Source: Takakia lepidozioides (Eukaryota > Streptophyta > Takakiopsida > Takakiales > Takakiaceae). From it: 60,000 nucleotides of DNA. Within the stretch, counting starts at the first letter, position 1. Each line of letters begins with the position of its first letter. The position numbers and the translations under genes are program-made. Under the pieces are notes generated by a model. It was not told the origin of the DNA and did not search any database. It saw nothing but the letters and a program-made list of their open reading frames with translations. Location: the NCBI GenBank assembly GCA_030704615.1, contig CM060731.1:37760001-37820000 (forward strand). Direction: 5' to 3'. Positions 40,940 through 53,207 of this stretch are shown here, one piece after another.

Positions 40940-43900
40940 TCATAGGTCACTGTTTCTAGGCGCATTCCATCCATTCCATTCTGTAATTTGGGTCCTTGGT
41001 TGGCTTTCTTCCACCACCACTTCTAGCATTGTCGGCCTGTTCTCTGGTGCATTTTGAGCGCAAAGGGTCGCTACCTGGACCAAAGTACAAAACGAGTTTC
41101 AGTAGGTGTTTACTCTCCTGAGTAAGAATATTGAGAACAACCAAAGGAGGAGACAAAGAGACTACTAGAAACTTTGTTGGTGTATAATCTCCAGCAGGTT
41201 TGCTAAGTGAAATACCGTATGTTGAACAAAACTACAGTATGACAAACTCACCTGCAGCACCCTCCTCAGCTCTTCCTCTTGAAATTTGCCATCCAGTTTT
41301 GGATCAACCAGCTCTTGAAGATTGCCTTGTTTCACCAAGGGTGCTGCCCACTCCACGATTGTGCGCTTAGTGCCTGCCACACGTTCAATGGGCTTCTTGC
41401 CACTAATAAGCTCCAGCAACAGGATCCCAAAGCTGTAAACATCGCAGCTCTCAGAAACTTTTCCCCACATGGCATACTCGGGTGCCAGGTAGCCCAATGT
41501 CCCCTTCACTCGTGTTGTAACGTGGGTTGCCCCATCGGGAATCAACTTTGCAAACCCAAAATCTGCGACCTGAGCCTCAAAGTTGTCGTCCAATAGAACA
41601 TTGCTGGCCTTTACATCGCGGTGAATGATGTGCGGAGTTGAGTAGTGGTGTAGGTAACTGCAAAGAAAGGCATCACGTATGGAATCACTGAGATTACTCA
41701 GTAGGTGTGGGTTGCATAGCATCTAATGTCAGTTTTAGGATCTGCAACTTAGTGACAAATGGACAAAAAATAAGCAAACCAACAGTAAGACAAAAAAATA
41801 TCTGCACTAGTATTTCCACAGAAAGAGTTCCATAGTTTTGGGAAAGGAGGGAAGGGAATAGAGAGATATGTACTTATCCCACTGAGCTTGCCATTGCCTG
41901 GTGACGGAAGAAGACCCCCTACCCAGTTGCTAATGCAAATAGAGGGGGGAGAGTGATGCAAGGTTATATCTCACTTACGCAAGGCCTTCTGCAGATCCAA
42001 TGGCAATATTCATTCTTCGTGGCCAGTCAAGAGTGGCATCTGCAGCAAATTGTCCATGCAAATGAGACAGTAGGCTGAGCTTGGGCATATAGTCATACAC
42101 AATCAGCCGCTCTTGCCCCTCAGCACAGTAGCCTCGTAAGCTCAGGAGGTTTTTATGGCGGACACGACCCAAAATCTCAACTTCTACGGCAAACTCCATC
42201 TCTGCCTTGGTGCTCCAGACTTTCAGCCTTTTCACTGCAATCTGCATACCGTCAACCAGAATCTCACTCAGCTCCACATGCTCACATCCAGGGCCAGACA
42301 TCATACTCACGGCAAGAAGATGGGCTGTAACAGACTGGAGTGGGCTTGGTTCAATCAGCCATGGGATCCAAACTGCATCTAATGACTGAGTACTACAACT
42401 ACAATGGTTCAGTCCCACTGCTAATTCAAAGTTTCACTAGCCATACCACTCCTTGGAGCATCCCTTATCTATTCAAAACATGGATCCATGCACCTTACAG
42501 TTCTGTAACCTGCTACAATCAAGGTCATGATATACTAATCAAGTAATGGACTTGATGTCTGCTTTGTTCCCTGATGTCTCATCTCATACTCTCGTTTGCC
42601 TTCCAGGAGTACAAAATCAAATTCAACATTGAGTGGTGAAATGTCTTATAGCTTTGAGTATAAACACATACCAGGCTTAAATGTGTTAGCAAGTCACAAG
42701 CCCTCTTTACCAAATATTCTCTAATGACGTACCTGCTGATGACATATTTTATTGTGGAAATTATAATTCTGTCCTAGTCCCTAAACCTTGCAGAAATTCT
42801 GGTGATGACCTCAAGCGACTGAGGATGGAGGACATTCAAGTACGAAACAGAGGTGACAACTGTGGGTAGCTGTTGTACACTATTCAACACTGTTGCTGAA
42901 ACTAAAAACTATATAAAGTTTGGTACGTCTTTGATTAGCAAGTATCTAAACATTTACAGGTGAACCCATCATGCGCCCCCACAAAACAAACTTCACAGGA
43001 ATACTAACTCACTCCAATGCTTTCTGAAATTGAAGACCATGTTCATACTCCATAAATTGCAGTACGAGATCCCTCCCACTGACTTGAGCAAGGTCAGGGC
43101 GGGGAGGGGTAGAATCTGTTGACAAGGGTACTGATTATATAGGAGCTACGATTAAAGTGAGGTCGAAGCAGTAAAGTCCACATTGCCCAAACAGTTTCTC
43201 CAATAGATTGACATTGTGTGACATCTCATGTCCGAAATGGACAAGTTAGGCAAACTGGGACCTTGTCCCTCAGGGTGTTTGATTGATGACTTTGACACTG
43301 TCCCACATGTACCAGAATTGCAGGCAGACACGTTATGGATATGTCAACAACTCTGACCGATCATTTTGCATGCTGAAAGGGTTAGCAAGAATGGCCAGTC
43401 ACAAGGCTTTCAAACCAACGAGTACTTAGGATTGTGAAGGGTCCAAGTTGAGAGGTAAAACTCTCCCACCCATCCAAGTATAATGGGGTTGCAACAAGAC
43501 AATCGTTCTGTGGAGTGTATACAAGACAGCACTTTGAAGGAGAAATAAATGTAGTTGAGTTGTTCTTTTGGGATGAGTGCAGGGTGCATGCAGCAGGCAA
43601 CCTGTGCCATGACGACAAGGCTTGCAAGGGGCCGAACTCATGCCAGTGCTCCTGATTCAAAGATTTTTAGACCAGGGAGGCCTTCCAAAATTCTATCTTT
43701 GTCCTGGTTAGTGCATCACTCACACTCACTTTGAGGTCTTTGTGCAAAGTCGTATTTTGCTGGTTAGACTCTCTGCAGTTGTTAAAAGAGGTCAGATTTC
43801 CATCTGGCTTCCAATATACAGGCAATTACAGATGCTGATAATCCTTCCTTTGCTTCCATGCCCATGCTCAGCAAGAATCAGCTCACCATAGCTCACCTCA

Positions 43901-45231
43901 CGAACTGGCTGCAGACTGTTAGGGCATAGGAGGGTTGCATCTAGTGCACCTGCCAATGCTTTACTTTGTACTGGCATGCTAGCTTCAATCCTATAAGGTA
44001 TGACTGTAACTTATCTTCAGAATGCACTGAAAATTTGAGCCTAGAATTTGAGCCACTGCTGTCCGCACACTCTTTTCCTCCACAAGAGAAAAGGATCCAA
44101 ACCAAATGAGTGTGAGCAATTAGCCACCATCTAACTCAAGGATGAGGTACAAGTGTGGTGAATTGAGCACATACTTGATCTCCATTAGCAAGCTGGCCCC
44201 AATACACACTCCCAAAGCCTCCTTCCCCCAGCTTGTTGTCGTAGTTGAAGTTGTTTGTGGCTGCGTGTAGCTCTCTCAACGAAAATATGCGCCATGTGCT
44301 GCTCCTCTTCCCTTCAGCTGGCCTACATACAGGACCACATTTGCATAGAGAAAGGCTCAGTTAGTGAGAAGTAAGAGTTTTCAGGTCACAGAGGATTGTG
44401 GCAGAGTTCAGACTTAAGAGTTTTAGAAAACCACGACATGATCCTTTCTGGAGAGGGACTGAGACTGGACTGAACAGGAAAAGAAGGGATTGACAAATTT
44501 GAACACCACGCCCAGCACAAGGCTAGGTTTTCAGCTCATTATTGGTGAGGCACACCAATCAATGCAGAGGCTTGTCAGTGGGAGGCCCACATTCCACTGG
44601 CTGTCTGAATGTGGGTTGATTACAGCTCTAGATCACAACAGGCGTGGGTTTTAAGTGGGATATTGCCCAGTGGATAACACATTAGTCACAATGTTGGCCC
44701 ATCATCAGGGTAAATTGCAGATACTGACTGTCCCAACCAAACCCGACAAAACTGCCTGCCTCCCATTTTTTGGGTCAGCGTCAGGATGATTCTCTGCCAT
44801 TGCACTTCTCGATAGTCTCCTACTCTGTATCTGTTTCCATTCTAGCTTTCATTCCCCTAATATCACCTTCACTGTAGTGTGCATGAGAGATTTCTGCTTC
44901 TGTGTACAGGTACACATCTGCAAGGTAACGTCAAGCTTTTGCAACGTATTTGCCACAGCGCTGCTCCCTCTACAACCTCCATCTCCTCCTTTTCTCATGA
45001 GAATTTTGCCGAGAAAAGGTAGATGTCAAATTATGCACAAGATAAACTCTTCCCCATTCAAAGAGCAGTTCCGAGAAAATGGAGGGGCTAACGTGTTAAA
45101 AAGTGAGTTCAACATGATGTGCAATAAAACCGATACTAGTCCAGAGCCAAAGATCGGGTATAGAAGAAGGCCACTTACTTTCGCCTGGTGCCGCAGCAAT
45201 ACCATTTCGAGATAAATTTCCGTAATGCCAT
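40940..45231 (-). CDS. PTI1-like receptor-like cytoplasmic kinase, complete five-exon gene
   Basis: Exons (minus) are 45231-45179, 44322-44175, 42241-41979, 41657-41252 and 41074-40940. Phases agree and give 1005 nt, 334 residues. The closest family I know is plant PTI1-like kinases of the Arabidopsis At3g15890/At1g52540 type. The N-terminus [18 protein letters not shown] has a Cys pair suited to palmitoylation, so it is probably membrane-attached, and there is no receptor domain. Kinase landmarks: [20 protein letters not shown], glycine loop [12 protein letters not shown], catalytic Lys in IAVKRL, Glu in [31 protein letters not shown], catalytic loop [42 protein letters not shown] and [16 protein letters not shown]. 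All catalytic residues are intact, and HRD here replaces the HGD seen in some Arabidopsis members. The ATG at 45231 opens a frame that runs straight into the YCCG motif. A degenerate paralogue lies at 53.2-54.5 kb. Confidence 0.95.
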
Positions 45232-46380
45232 AATCCACATCCTTCTCCACCTTCCTGTCGTGGTATCTTCTTCTATAAGATTGCCAGATTTTCCTCGCTT
45301 TCCTTTATTGTCTGCAAACTGTGCAAACTCCAAACTCACGGCCTTGCGATGCCTCTATCAATGGTTGACTTCATCAGAGACTGCCGCTTTGAGAGAGCAG
45401 CACACGCGACCAACGCCATACTGCGCTGGAATTCAAGAAATGCGCCAAAAGTAATCCTGTTCCCCCTTCAGCTCTGCTTTGCTCCCTCCGAGCAGCCGAG
45501 CATACCATAAACGCCTACCATAACACTACCGAACTTCGCAGAACCCAAAAGCAGATGGATGCTTTCGTAGCAACAGCGCAAATTTCAAAAGAACGACACC
45601 GTCACCGCAATGTGAAAGAGACGAACCGAATAATACTCAGCGACAGGGAGATTCTGGGCCCACAAAGACATAAGAGAGAGGAAAAAGATGAAGGAAGGTG
45701 CGGTGCCGAAGCTGCGGCCAGAGCTCTGCTCATACACAGGTCTGCAGCAACATACACATTCAAAGCCGAGTCTTCGAGAAACTCGGGTGAGATTCGAAGA
45801 CAAAGGCGAGGAGGGAGCTCAGATGGATGCAAACCCAACAAGGTAGGAAAATTCGAAAACCCAAACCACATACAATCTAACCGGAGCTACAGAGCCAACA
45901 GTGGCAGCCGAGAAACGAGACACATCAGATCCTTGCGTCCCCAAACCCCCATAGCTTCAGCCGCACCGCAAGCTGGTGTGGCAGGAGGAAGGCGTCAGTG
46001 TGCTACAGTCGCGGTCTACACTGTACACTGCGCGTGTGTCTGCTGTGTGCGTTTCACCCTCGTTACAATCCCCGCATCGACCGTTTTCGGGGCCCTTTAG
46101 CCTCCTTTTAGAATATTACATCGTACGAACATATATCCCATAACGTTTGCACCTTACCACCTCCGGGAGGGGCTTATAAAGTACTGTCTATGCCCAGAGT
46201 TAACCGATATACCTTTACCCCAACGATATCCACGGGATCTGCTTTGAACGTGGGACTCCCGCAAAATGCCACACCGCCTAGATTCCCTGCACTACGTTGC
46301 ACATACGTATTCCGTCTATATTTCCTCGAGAGAAATACTAATACAATTGCTAGGCATTGGTGTCAAAAATCGCTAAGCCC
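45232..46380. other. Upstream region of the kinase gene; no other gene seen
   Basis: This region upstream of the kinase ATG should hold its promoter and 5' UTR. A plus-strand open frame of 181 codons (45555-46100) has no family features and an erratic composition, so I do not treat it as a gene. Confidence 0.4.
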
Positions 46381-46389
46381 CTCTTGTGC

Positions 46390-47165
46390 CTTCCCCAGGC
46401 TACTTCCTGATATGCTTCTCAAGGTAATACCTCCCTCAGATAACGTCAATCTTATTGAACTATTTCTGAAATAAATAAATGGATGAATTTTCAGGTTTAT
46501 TATGGATGAAAGTCTCTATTCGCAAAGAGCTGAAAACTATTTCCTGAAATGCTTTTCTCGAGGTAATACCTCCCTCAGATAACATCTTTCTTATTGAACA
46601 ATTTATGAGAAATAAATGGATGAATTTTCAGGTTTATTATGGATGAAAGTACATTTTACTATTCTCAACGAGTCCAAAACTACTTCCTGATATGCTTCTC
46701 AAGGCTTAATACCTCCCTCAGATAACATTTACAAAAAAGAAGGCGAAGCCTGATAGAAGCCTGATACATTAGGGTGGAGAAAATAACCACCATGAGGCCG
46801 TGGAGGCTTACAGTGGGGAGACTGCCCCCTAACCAAGATTCCAAAGATAGTCCAAGAGTCTAGGAAGACGGTGGACATGATTTTAACGATGAGGGGAAAT
46901 GCAGAAATGAAAGGAAACATCTTTCTTATTGAACGGTTCATGAAGAATAAATGGATGATTTTTTAGGTTTATCATGGATGAAAGTAGATGTCACTATTCA
47001 CAAAGAGCTGAAAACTACTTCCTGATAAGTATGCTTCTCAAGGTAATACATCCCTCAGATATCATTTTTCTATTGAACAATTTCTGGGAAATAAATGGAT
47101 GAATTTTCAGGTTTATTATGGATGAAAGTAGATTTCACTATTCGCAAAGAGGAGCCATACGTGTC
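46390..47165 (+). repeat. Tandem repeat block, unit about 130 bp, with an internal insertion
   Basis: Four to five copies share AACTACTTCCTGATATGCTT, CTCAAGGTAATACCTCCCTC, AGATAACAT, TTATTGAAC, AAATAAATGGATGAATTTTC and AGGTTTATTATGGATGAAAG. They start near 46394, 46540, 46680 and 47020, with a partial copy at about 46915. A 170-bp unrelated segment (about 46737-46910) splits the third copy. There is no coding capacity. Confidence 0.88.
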
Positions 47166-50076
47166 TAGCCGCTTGCTATATACACTTTTGAAAACGGTTA
47201 TATGGTATCTACATTGTATTTATATTATAGAGCATTTCTTTACAGATGTGACGGAAGGACCATCTGACTAAAGGGATTTCCGATCAGAGGAGAATGTTCG
47301 TCCCATCGTGGTTGCTCTGTAATTTCTCCACCGCTGTCAGAGAGCCGTTCCTCCTGTTCTTTTCTTTTTTCCTTTTTTTTCTGGTTGGATGAAGGGGGTG
47401 ACAGTACCCAAATCAATAAATCAAAGAATAGCCGGATCTTATTACGACTTATTACTGATGATTGGGGTTGGATCTAATTGCTATTTGTTGAAGACGCTGG
47501 GATCCTTCTGGAGTGATGCGAGCGGTGCGGTTTCAAGTCTTGAAGAATCCGTCTAATTTAGCCTACAAATCTGAACAGCCCAGTTGTGCGCCACAAACCA
47601 AGATTCCCACCGCAGAAGGCAAATAAAATCACTGTACTACTTGCCTGCAGTGAGTATACTTATAGGCAATAATAGCGGGCATGGATGCAAACGTTATGGG
47701 ATAAATGTCATTGATGTGGAAAAGGGGTTCAGGAGGAAATCACAGTATAAAAAGAGGCCTTTGGTTTTCTGCGTAATTAATGGTCCAGCTTTTGGATGGA
47801 TGAACACTTACCTCCTCACGCCTTCAAAAACGTTCATCTTGTTGCTGCATGGCTGGCAGGCAGGCAGAGTGCAGGCAATGATTTGGGGGTGTGGGCAGCC
47901 TGCATATGCCATTCGTAGATGACAAATATTACTTTTCAGAATCCTTAAAGTGGGGGCGGGGGGCGTCGCGGGACCACTTTAATGCAGAGAGGGAATCAAT
48001 TGTCCCATAATGTTTGCCCCAAATACTGGACCACGAGAGTATAAAGTCAGGTTTGGTTCCTACCGATGGAAGTGGCAGGTATGTACTATGTACCGACGGT
48101 GACATGGGAGGTAGGTACGTGCAGGGAATCGTCGGACCCTAGGATGTATACCCGGTACCTACCTACAGGTGCGTATATGTCCGCGCCACCCTGGAGTATG
48201 GAGTTCCGTAAAGACGGGTACGTGTACAATACGGAGACTGTGTGTTGTTTCTAAGTTCTCGCTGTGGTTCTCGTGGTGATGGTGTGAGCTTGGGTTTACA
48301 GTGAATTACGTTTCTGGAAACGGAGATTCTGTAGCTCTTCGTGATTGTCGAAGTGTGCTTGCCGCTCCTCTGCTTTTATTTTGTGGCTGGAATAGCTTCT
48401 TGAATTCGCCATGAAGAGATATGGCAGGGTAATGGTTTCGGGCACGACAGAAGCTCTCTGGAGGAATGGTTCACAAAGTTTGCATTGCCGCTGCACGCGT
48501 CGTTCGCTTCTCTTGTTGTGTCCTCGGGACTCTCTCTGTTTGGCCCTCACAGCAGGCCCACGGAGACGCAGCAGTAAGGTACACACATCGTAGAGCAGAG
48601 GATTTCATGCTTGACCTAAATTTTGCTGACTTGTGCGCCTGAAATCTTGGAGTGGTGGACAAAGTTATGGAGATTGAGGAGGGAGAACTAAAATGGTTGA
48701 GATGCTGCTTGCCTCATAGATCGGACGACGATGAAATGGTAATGCCGATGATTCTATAAGGTCGGAGGCAACCGTTGCTTCCCACATGCATAGCCTAGCA
48801 GCCAAAGATCGAAACTCCAAGTCGATACTTCGACAATAAGTTCAGGTACTACGATTATCTAGTATTTTATTATTGCATAACAGACCAAACTTGTAAGAAA
48901 TAAATCTTGTAACGACCATTGTAGCTCAAAGAGCTTTGTATAACAAAGATAGCACCACAGACAGAGATCTTCACTCGGAAGCTGAGGCTTTGTCTGCATG
49001 TTATACTCTTTTGTTCACCAACTCCTTGAGCGAGACAGGGACACGGACAGAAGGAAGGGAAGATAATTGTGATTTTGTTAGTATTATCTCCTTTGAAAGC
49101 GTCTCCCTTGGCATGTCGTCATAATTTGTGCAGCACTGTGGTGTTGGACTAGTTCAAAGTGACTATTGGGTTTGCGGGAGTTCTTCACCAACAAGTGGAG
49201 GAATGAAGCTCCTAGGAGCAGGTCAGTCAATGGCTGCATGTTTTCTTCTGTTCGCCTGCCAGTTCTCCCCTATTAACATTCATCTGCATCTTAACTGTCT
49301 GTCTTCATTTAATTACCCGTCCATGTTCTGGTGAACTCAATCGCACTAGAATTCAATTGCCGAACATTCATCCTTGCATAAAGAACACTGTAGGATAGCA
49401 GCGTTGAAGAGTGAGGTGGTAAAACAGATACGTTTAGGGTTGACTGTGAAAGGTTACATGGGCTTCTATTTTTCTTTGTCAGCAGCTCTTCGGATGTCAA
49501 CAGGAGGAACCCTGGGTTAGGAAGAACCAAATTTGAATTTTCCCTTGCCCTCTATGGTGGCAAGTTTTGCCCTTATGGTTACTCCATTGTTCACAATTCT
49601 CTTCCTTCAAGCTCATCTCTTGTGAAACATGTTCTTTTTCCTGCAAGAAGATCATCATTTGATAATCACGATGAAGATTTCCTAAGCCTGTGACAATGAG
49701 AGTTACAGATTTCCTTTTGGGGTTGATGACAAGTGTTCCAGAGAAAAAAGGATATCTCATAACACCTGTGCTTAATTCTATAGCTCTGGCCACCTTGTCA
49801 TGGCTAAATTTCATATCCACCACTTGACTAACTCAATAGCCAAGTAGAATTCATTCGAATTCTTGCTAGTAGTCAAGAATCGAATGAAATCTGTTGGGAA
49901 GTTGGAGACAGTTAGGTTTATGTATCATAAAAACAGAGCTAATGAAGGTCTCTCCCTCTTTTAGTGTCTTCGTCATTTACTGCCAAGACCTCATTAGGAA
50001 TGTTGTGTGGTGATGTAGGTTTGTAGATCAAACTGTTGTGGGGCCTGTGTCATTGCTGTCATCTCCCACTGTGAAC
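47166..50076. other. Intergenic; no gene recognised
   Basis: Short frames only, none with family motifs. The 3' end should contain the ZMYND10 promoter and 5' UTR. I saw no clear upstream coding exon for that gene. Confidence 0.4.
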
Positions 50077-51465
50077 ATGGAAGTAGCTATAGAATCGAAG
50101 ACACGGCCTGCATTTTTGAAATGTGAAGATGGAGTGTTGCTGACTAGCAATGAGGCAGAATTTCTTGTGGAACACTTGCATACCTTTGGGATTGAGCAAG
50201 TGGGGAGCGTGAAATGGTTGACACAACACAGACATTTGGAAAAACTGAATCTACAGGCTCACTACAACACCATGGCACACAGTGATGAGTTTGTGATGGC
50301 GGCTCTGATCTCTCATGGCAAGATGGAAGTGCTAATGCACGAGCTTCTTGTGGTTGAGTTATGGAAAGAAAAAGTGTTTCCGTTTATCATAAAAGAGCTT
50401 GTTGCTGGAGCCTCGACAATCACTCTCAATCTGATTCTCTACCAAGAGACAACCATCATCAACTTGTTGGAGGTCCTTCTGTATCACCGGGAAGCATGCG
50501 AAGCATTGGGTTCAGATGCTCCGCTTGAACTTGTCGATTATTGCTACAGGAAATTGGTCTATCTCAATACACAAGCATACGAGGATGTGACTTATAAACA
50601 GAGAAATGCAGCTGAGCTCCTCAATTTAAAGCCCGAGGAAGAAATGATTGAAAAGGCAGCTAGCATGCAGTTTGGAATCGGAGTTTGCGCACTGACTATT
50701 CTTAGATACTTAACAGACTACATGGGTGACCTACCTCTCTCAGTTTTGGCACGACTATTGGACACCCATGATGTCATTATGGCGTTGATTCCTCTTGTGG
50801 AGAACCCACCTTGGATTCGGAAGCGAACACGCTCTGACAAGTTAGTGACAGAACAATACATGGAAGGGAAGTGGGTACATATGGAGCCAAAAGATCGCTT
50901 CAAATTGACCAAGCCTGCTGCTCAACTATGGTTGGCACTTTACAACCTTATTGTGGATATACGGTGTCGCGCCAAGTACGACTACAATGATTTCCGTCGA
51001 GATCAAGTCCTTAAATTGAGAAAATATTTGAATGATCTGCTCCTTGATCAACTACCAATTCTCAAAGAGTTGAAGTGGGCAGTGGAGGAGCTTGTTCTTC
51101 AAGTCCCACCATGTGCGACAGACAATAAAATGGGTCGGTTAATTATTGAACACATACCTGTGCTGAGAGAAAGGCTTTGCCGCCAAAAGAATTGGAGGAA
51201 TATAGCCCAAACGCAGATGGAAACCGTGTTATCCGCTTTGGGAGATTCAGAACTTAGCATGCAAAAAGAAGCTCAAGAGATGCTGCGAATGTTTGAGATT
51301 GGGGAGATGATGGAAGCACCCTCTTGTGCAGTGTGTGGGGCAGCTGCTGTGCAACGGTGCTCGAGGTGCAAAACAGAATGGTACTGTGGACGAAAATGTC
51401 AAGTCTCGGTTTGGAAAACTCACAAACCAGTTTGTGATATCTTGACTAACAATGTTGACAAGTGA
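50077..51465 (+). CDS. ZMYND10: ZMYND10 (DNAAF7), dynein arm assembly factor, single-exon coding region
   Basis: ZMYND10 is a cytoplasmic co-chaperone needed to fold dynein heavy chains before outer and inner dynein arms enter cilia or flagella. The 462-residue product is close to the animal length of about 440. The N-terminal two-thirds is the helical family domain: EAEFLVEHLHTFGIEQVGSV, EKLNLQAHYNTMAHSDEFVM, ALISHGKMEVLMHELLVVEL and TTIINLLEVLLYH, then ELVDYCYRKLVYL. The C-terminal MYND zinc finger reads CAVCGAAAVQRCSRC, EWYCGRKCQVSVWKTHKPVC, with all ligands present. The ATG at 50077 (MEVAIESKTRP) was chosen because the frame upstream of it has no other ATG. The coding region is uninterrupted. 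In plants this gene is expected only where sperm are flagellated, so it is informative about the organism. Confidence 0.95.
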   Translation: MEVAIESKTRPAFLKCEDGVLLTSNEAEFLVEHLHTFGIEQVGSVKWLTQHRHLEKLNLQAHYNTMAHSDEFVMAALISHGKMEVLMHELLVVELWKEKVFPFIIKELVAGASTITLNLILYQETTIINLLEVLLYHREACEALGSDAPLELVDYCYRKLVYLNTQAYEDVTYKQRNAAELLNLKPEEEMIEKAASMQFGIGVCALTILRYLTDYMGDLPLSVLARLLDTHDVIMALIPLVENPPWIRKRTRSDKLVTEQYMEGKWVHMEPKDRFKLTKPAAQLWLALYNLIVDIRCRAKYDYNDFRRDQVLKLRKYLNDLLLDQLPILKELKWAVEELVLQVPPCATDNKMGRLIIEHIPVLRERLCRQKNWRNIAQTQMETVLSALGDSELSMQKEAQEMLRMFEIGEMMEAPSCAVCGAAAVQRCSRCKTEWYCGRKCQVSVWKTHKPVCDILTNNVDK

Positions 51466-53207
51466 CAGCCACATTGTTTGCTGAATTTTGCATCTTTCTT
51501 GACGTAGGCCTCTTCCCTCTTCTTACAATCTGATGAGCAAATCACACCACATTGTTCAGTCACATTTACCTTGATACGTCGAATCTCATTATCCCCTTTC
51601 CTTTCGTATATGACATGTTAAATCTTGCGGTCACCATGAAGCTCGAGGCGAGAATGTACACTGATGGTCCCACCCACCATGCACTAACATGAGTGGGACT
51701 CAGTTCACAAGTAGACATATATGCAATGGACAGCCAAGTACAAATTTCTATGATAGTGAAGAATGAAATCGCAAATTGTCAGCCAAGTCATGCCGGGTAT
51801 TTGCTCTAGTCCATGGCCTCCAGTCACAACATTCAGGTAATATAATGAGCCTCCCCCTCCCTTGGTGTGGAGATGACAAGTTGGAGTAGGTAGCTCACAG
51901 AAGAAGACCAAGGCCTTTGACAAGCCTGAACCCACACCCTCACCTGTCTCCATATTAAAAACTGGGTGTGACGTGTGACAGTAGGGATGCAGTCATTGAA
52001 GAAATCAAGTCAAGTCTGGCCACAAAAAGCAAAAGTCAATGTCTGAATTTGGAAGTCCGTGGAAGCAATCGCTTTGTTTATGAGCAGAGAGCATCCAAAG
52101 AAAGCATGGTTGATTGTCGTGAAGGAGACGACCGTGACAAGCTCACACTCGAAAGCTCTACCAGTCTACATCGTGTTTGTTGATAACTCATTTTGTCAAA
52201 CTCTAACGACCCTGCTTAAGACTTGTGCTGTTGGATCCGTCCGAGAGTGCCGGTTGGAATCCGGGAAATTGAGATTAGTGTCGGTCTCCAACCGCACTTG
52301 TGTGTATGTTTGTATGATCGCGAATGATCGATCAGAAAGCACAGGCAGCATAGAGCCGGGTTGGGTTTTTGTGATCTGTGCAAGATCCCATGGCGCCGGT
52401 GCTGAAGTTTGTGAAGGCGTTCTTTCTAGGCCTGCTTCATCGCAAGCGCTCCCGCTCCCGGTGTGCTTCACTTTCGCTATGTCCCTCAAAAATATGTTTG
52501 TTCATGTGAATAAGTCGGGGTTCTGCACCCGTATGTGCCCGTTGATCCTCAAAGTTGAATCTTGACAGAACATAGGTGTACAAGCGAGCGAGCGAGAGAG
52601 AGAGAGAGAGAGTAGTGATTGACCATACCGCCACTGTTGGCGATGACGTACATATAGTTAGAGTGGTTTTCCAACTCACCAGGGTGTAGGAATTCAGCCC
52701 CGAATGCCAATAGCCCTCGTCGACCAGAATGTGGTCGAAGGGAATTGATGGATGGGCATCATAGAAGAAGGCATGTTGTTGCAAGCAGCAGTGGTCCTGT
52801 AACCGTTTCACTTGTGAGAAGTCGCTGTTGTCGCAGTGCCAGTCACACTTCTTCAGAGAGAGAGAGAAGATAGAATAAAAGGCGAGAGTTTTATCCATGG
52901 AATTTGAAATCCTATGGCTCGTTGTTGTTTTCTATTATGGAACGAAGGTGGGAAAGGCTGTTTGCTTTGGTTCTTCATGTTTTTTTTGTAACCCTAGATT
53001 GCTCACTACTGACCCCATGGTGAACCTTAGGTATCAAGAAGGGACCAAAGGAAATTAGCCAGATAACTCAAGCAGATGCTTTTTGTGTCGTTGTTGTTCA
53101 ATTCCAGCATTTTGACCAGTAGACGTATTTAGTTGATGTAGTCTTATAGGTCCTGATGGTCACAACAAGAACTGAGATTTACCTTGGCCTGTTGGAGTTT
53201 GTGACAG
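51466..53207. other. Intergenic, including a GA microsatellite; unresolved first exon of the next gene
   Basis: A GAGC/GA simple repeat lies at 52587-52613. The ATG near 52915 (MARCCFLLWNE) has a Cys pair like the N-terminus of the 41-45 kb kinase and could belong to the first exon of the downstream paralogue. Its splice phase does not match the next exon, so I leave it open. Confidence 0.35.

Noticed and set aside
42242-44174. Minus- and plus-strand frames at 42.3-44.0 kb as extra genes
   Set aside because: They lie wholly inside the second intron of the PTI1-like kinase and have no motif.
45555-46100. 181-codon plus-strand frame upstream of the kinase gene
   Set aside because: No conserved motif, patchy composition, and its position in a promoter region suggests chance.
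52059-52565. 168-codon plus-strand frame and its antisense partner
   Set aside because: No family features or splice support; overlapping antisense frames of similar length suggest chance.
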